DNA of 64,000 bases from contig NZ_LR134338.1 in the NCBI RefSeq assembly GCF_900637055.1, positions 1,310,001 to 1,374,000 on the forward strand, in the 5' to 3' direction. This document shows, in pieces, positions 62,880 to 64,000 of this stretch (position 1 is the stretch's first letter; the number at the start of each line of letters is the position of its first letter). The notes beneath the pieces are model-generated. The model saw nothing but the letters and a program-made list of their open reading frames with translations, did not search any database and was not told the DNA's origin. The stretch comes from Brevibacillus brevis (GTDB lineage: Bacteria > Bacillota > Bacilli > Brevibacillales > Brevibacillaceae). A program made the position numbers and the translations under genes.

Positions 62880-64000
62880 GTGGATGTCAGTGAATCGATG
62901 GACAAGAAATCACCGATGGTGGAGCCGACCAAACTGCCCTGCCCGCCAATTCCCGCATCTGTTCGCACCATGCAGGGGGAGCACGGACTGCTCGATCTGT
63001 GGAAAGTAATTAAGCCACTCGCTACCATTGCCAGTGCCATGAACACAGGTGCCCATCCGGACGTTGAGCATAGTGCCATGCTTGCTTACTTGGCGCTGGG
63101 GAGAGGCGTGTATACCACGAGTGTGATCGCGACAAGAGGGGAAGGCGGCCAAAACGAAATCGGCTGCGAGCAAGGCACAGCGCTGGGGATTATCCGTACG
63201 CGCGAGCTGGAAGAAGCCTCATCTCTCAGCAATGTGACGCTTGGCATCTTAAGCGAAGAGCTGGATGATCCCATCCATGATTTCGGGTTCTCCAAATGCG
63301 CCGAAGAAACCTTCCGCAAATGGGGCGAAGAGGTCGTGTACGAGCGATTGATTCGAAAAATCAGGGAGCTGCGCCCCGATGTCGTCATCGCTTGCTTTGA
63401 AAATGAACCGACGACACACGGACATCACCGGGCGATTACGTTACTGACACAGCGAGCTTTCCACGAGGCAGCCGATCCACAGATCTTTCCTGCGCATAGA
63501 CAGGCTGGACTTTTGCCATGGCAAATGAAAAAGCTGTATTTGCCTATCATGGACAACGATGATTATCACGTCGCTGTACCCGTGGGGGAATACGACCAAA
63601 TCTACGGCTCATCCTATGTGCAGCTTGGTGAGCGATCGAGGTTTATGCATAAGACACAGGGCATGGGTGTCCATTACGACGAAGGCCCGACCTACAATTA
63701 CTACCGCTTGGATGCATCTGTTTCCCCGGCACCGGAAAAAGAGCGCGACTTTTTTTCCGGACTGCCCGTCAGTTTTGCTGATCTGGCGCAGAGCATCGCT
63801 GCAAAAGGCGGGCAAGAACTCGCCAAAGTGCTTCACCGTATGCACGATGCGGCTACAGATGTATTGAATGCCTACCCGCGTTTTGCTGAGGTGGCACAAA
63901 GGGTTCACCGCATGAAGGCTTTGCTTGCGACTGCCCAACAAGAAGTACGCAAGGCTTCACTCGATGAAGAAACAAAGATTGATTTGATGTATCGACTAGG
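62880..64000 (+). CDS. Long-type PIG-L family deacetylase, partial (3' end outside window)
   Basis: The visible 373 residues begin at a GTG with AAAAAGGAGG eight bases upstream. The N-terminal Rossmann-like deacetylase domain is recognisable: the zinc motif region TGAHPDVEHSAMLAYLALGR, VIATRGEGGQNEIGCEQGTA, ALGIIRTRELEEA and the third-ligand region ENEPTTHGHHRAIT. The canonical AHPDDE motif reads AHPDVE here, so the second Asp, normally a zinc ligand, is Val. The TRGEGGQNE form is typical of the long members with extra C-terminal domains. It follows the transporter genes directly and probably deacetylates an imported N-acetyl-sugar compound. Confidence 0.83.
   Translation, partial: MDVSESMDKKSPMVEPTKLPCPPIPASVRTMQGEHGLLDLWKVIKPLATIASAMNTGAHPDVEHSAMLAYLALGRGVYTTSVIATRGEGGQNEIGCEQGTALGIIRTRELEEASSLSNVTLGILSEELDDPIHDFGFSKCAEETFRKWGEEVVYERLIRKIRELRPDVVIACFENEPTTHGHHRAITLLTQRAFHEAADPQIFPAHRQAGLLPWQMKKLYLPIMDNDDYHVAVPVGEYDQIYGSSYVQLGERSRFMHKTQGMGVHYDEGPTYNYYRLDASVSPAPEKERDFFSGLPVSFADLAQSIAAKGGQELAKVLHRMHDAATDVLNAYPRFAEVAQRVHRMKALLATAQQEVRKASLDEETKIDLMYRL

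Overview
The window looks like a chromosomal segment of a spore-forming, aerobic, low-GC Gram-positive bacterium of the Brevibacillus/Paenibacillaceae type. The evidence is strong Shine-Dalgarno sequences with frequent TTG/GTG starts, a small acid-soluble spore protein of the SspH family, HemQ-type coproheme decarboxylase, an SLH-domain surface protein and DUF2642-like spore-type proteins. The genus is an inference; no database search was possible.

Layout. 1-1592 is the 3' part of a 23S rRNA gene with no 5S gene behind it. 2551-20257 is a catabolic regulon that I read as trans-4-hydroxy-L-proline (collagen-type peptide) use. It holds a three-gene FAD/[2Fe-2S] dehydrogenase module on the minus strand, an Xaa-Pro-type M24 peptidase, an orphan peptide-binding lipoprotein, a branched-chain-type ABC transporter whose livG is broken, a sigma-54 activator, and an operon with an FAD amino-acid dehydrogenase, two proline-racemase-family enzymes, a DapA-family deaminase and a semialdehyde dehydrogenase. 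Four -24/-12 promoters with exact GG-N10-GC spacing (4393-4408 minus, 4435-4451, 5724-5740, 14511-14527) tie the pieces to the activator encoded at 12679-14388.

20362-35457 holds a YisL-like membrane protein, a run of palindromes in front of a 2184-residue protein made of about 21 carboxypeptidase-regulatory-like repeats, an RpiR regulator with nagB, hemQ, a tandem duplication of YcdB/PepSY-like exported proteins (only one copy has SLH domains), and an aromatic-acid-exporter-type membrane protein that appears to start at CTG.

35679-40986 is a probable spore-surface glycosylation cluster: two small DUF2642-like proteins, three glycosyltransferase genes (the last fused to a polysaccharide pyruvyl transferase), and sspH. 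41059-45879 holds a MarR regulator with matching operators before itself and before an ArsA-type ATPase operon, then a truncated YwqG-like gene, a NADAR protein, a metallophosphoesterase and a lipoprotein.

46093-56195 is a second amino-acid catabolic cluster: polar amino-acid ABC transporter, IclR, ornithine-cyclodeaminase-family enzyme, aminotransferase, YfcC-type permease, M20 amidohydrolase, threonine-dehydratase-family enzyme and LysR. Its substrate is not clear. 56208-57392 is a gene-poor stretch with a MITE-like element and two copies of a roughly 200-bp nested-hairpin repeat; a third copy lies at 12167-12368. 57492-64000 is a ROK-regulated operon with an ABC transporter of the FbpABC type and a long-type PIG-L deacetylase that runs off the window.
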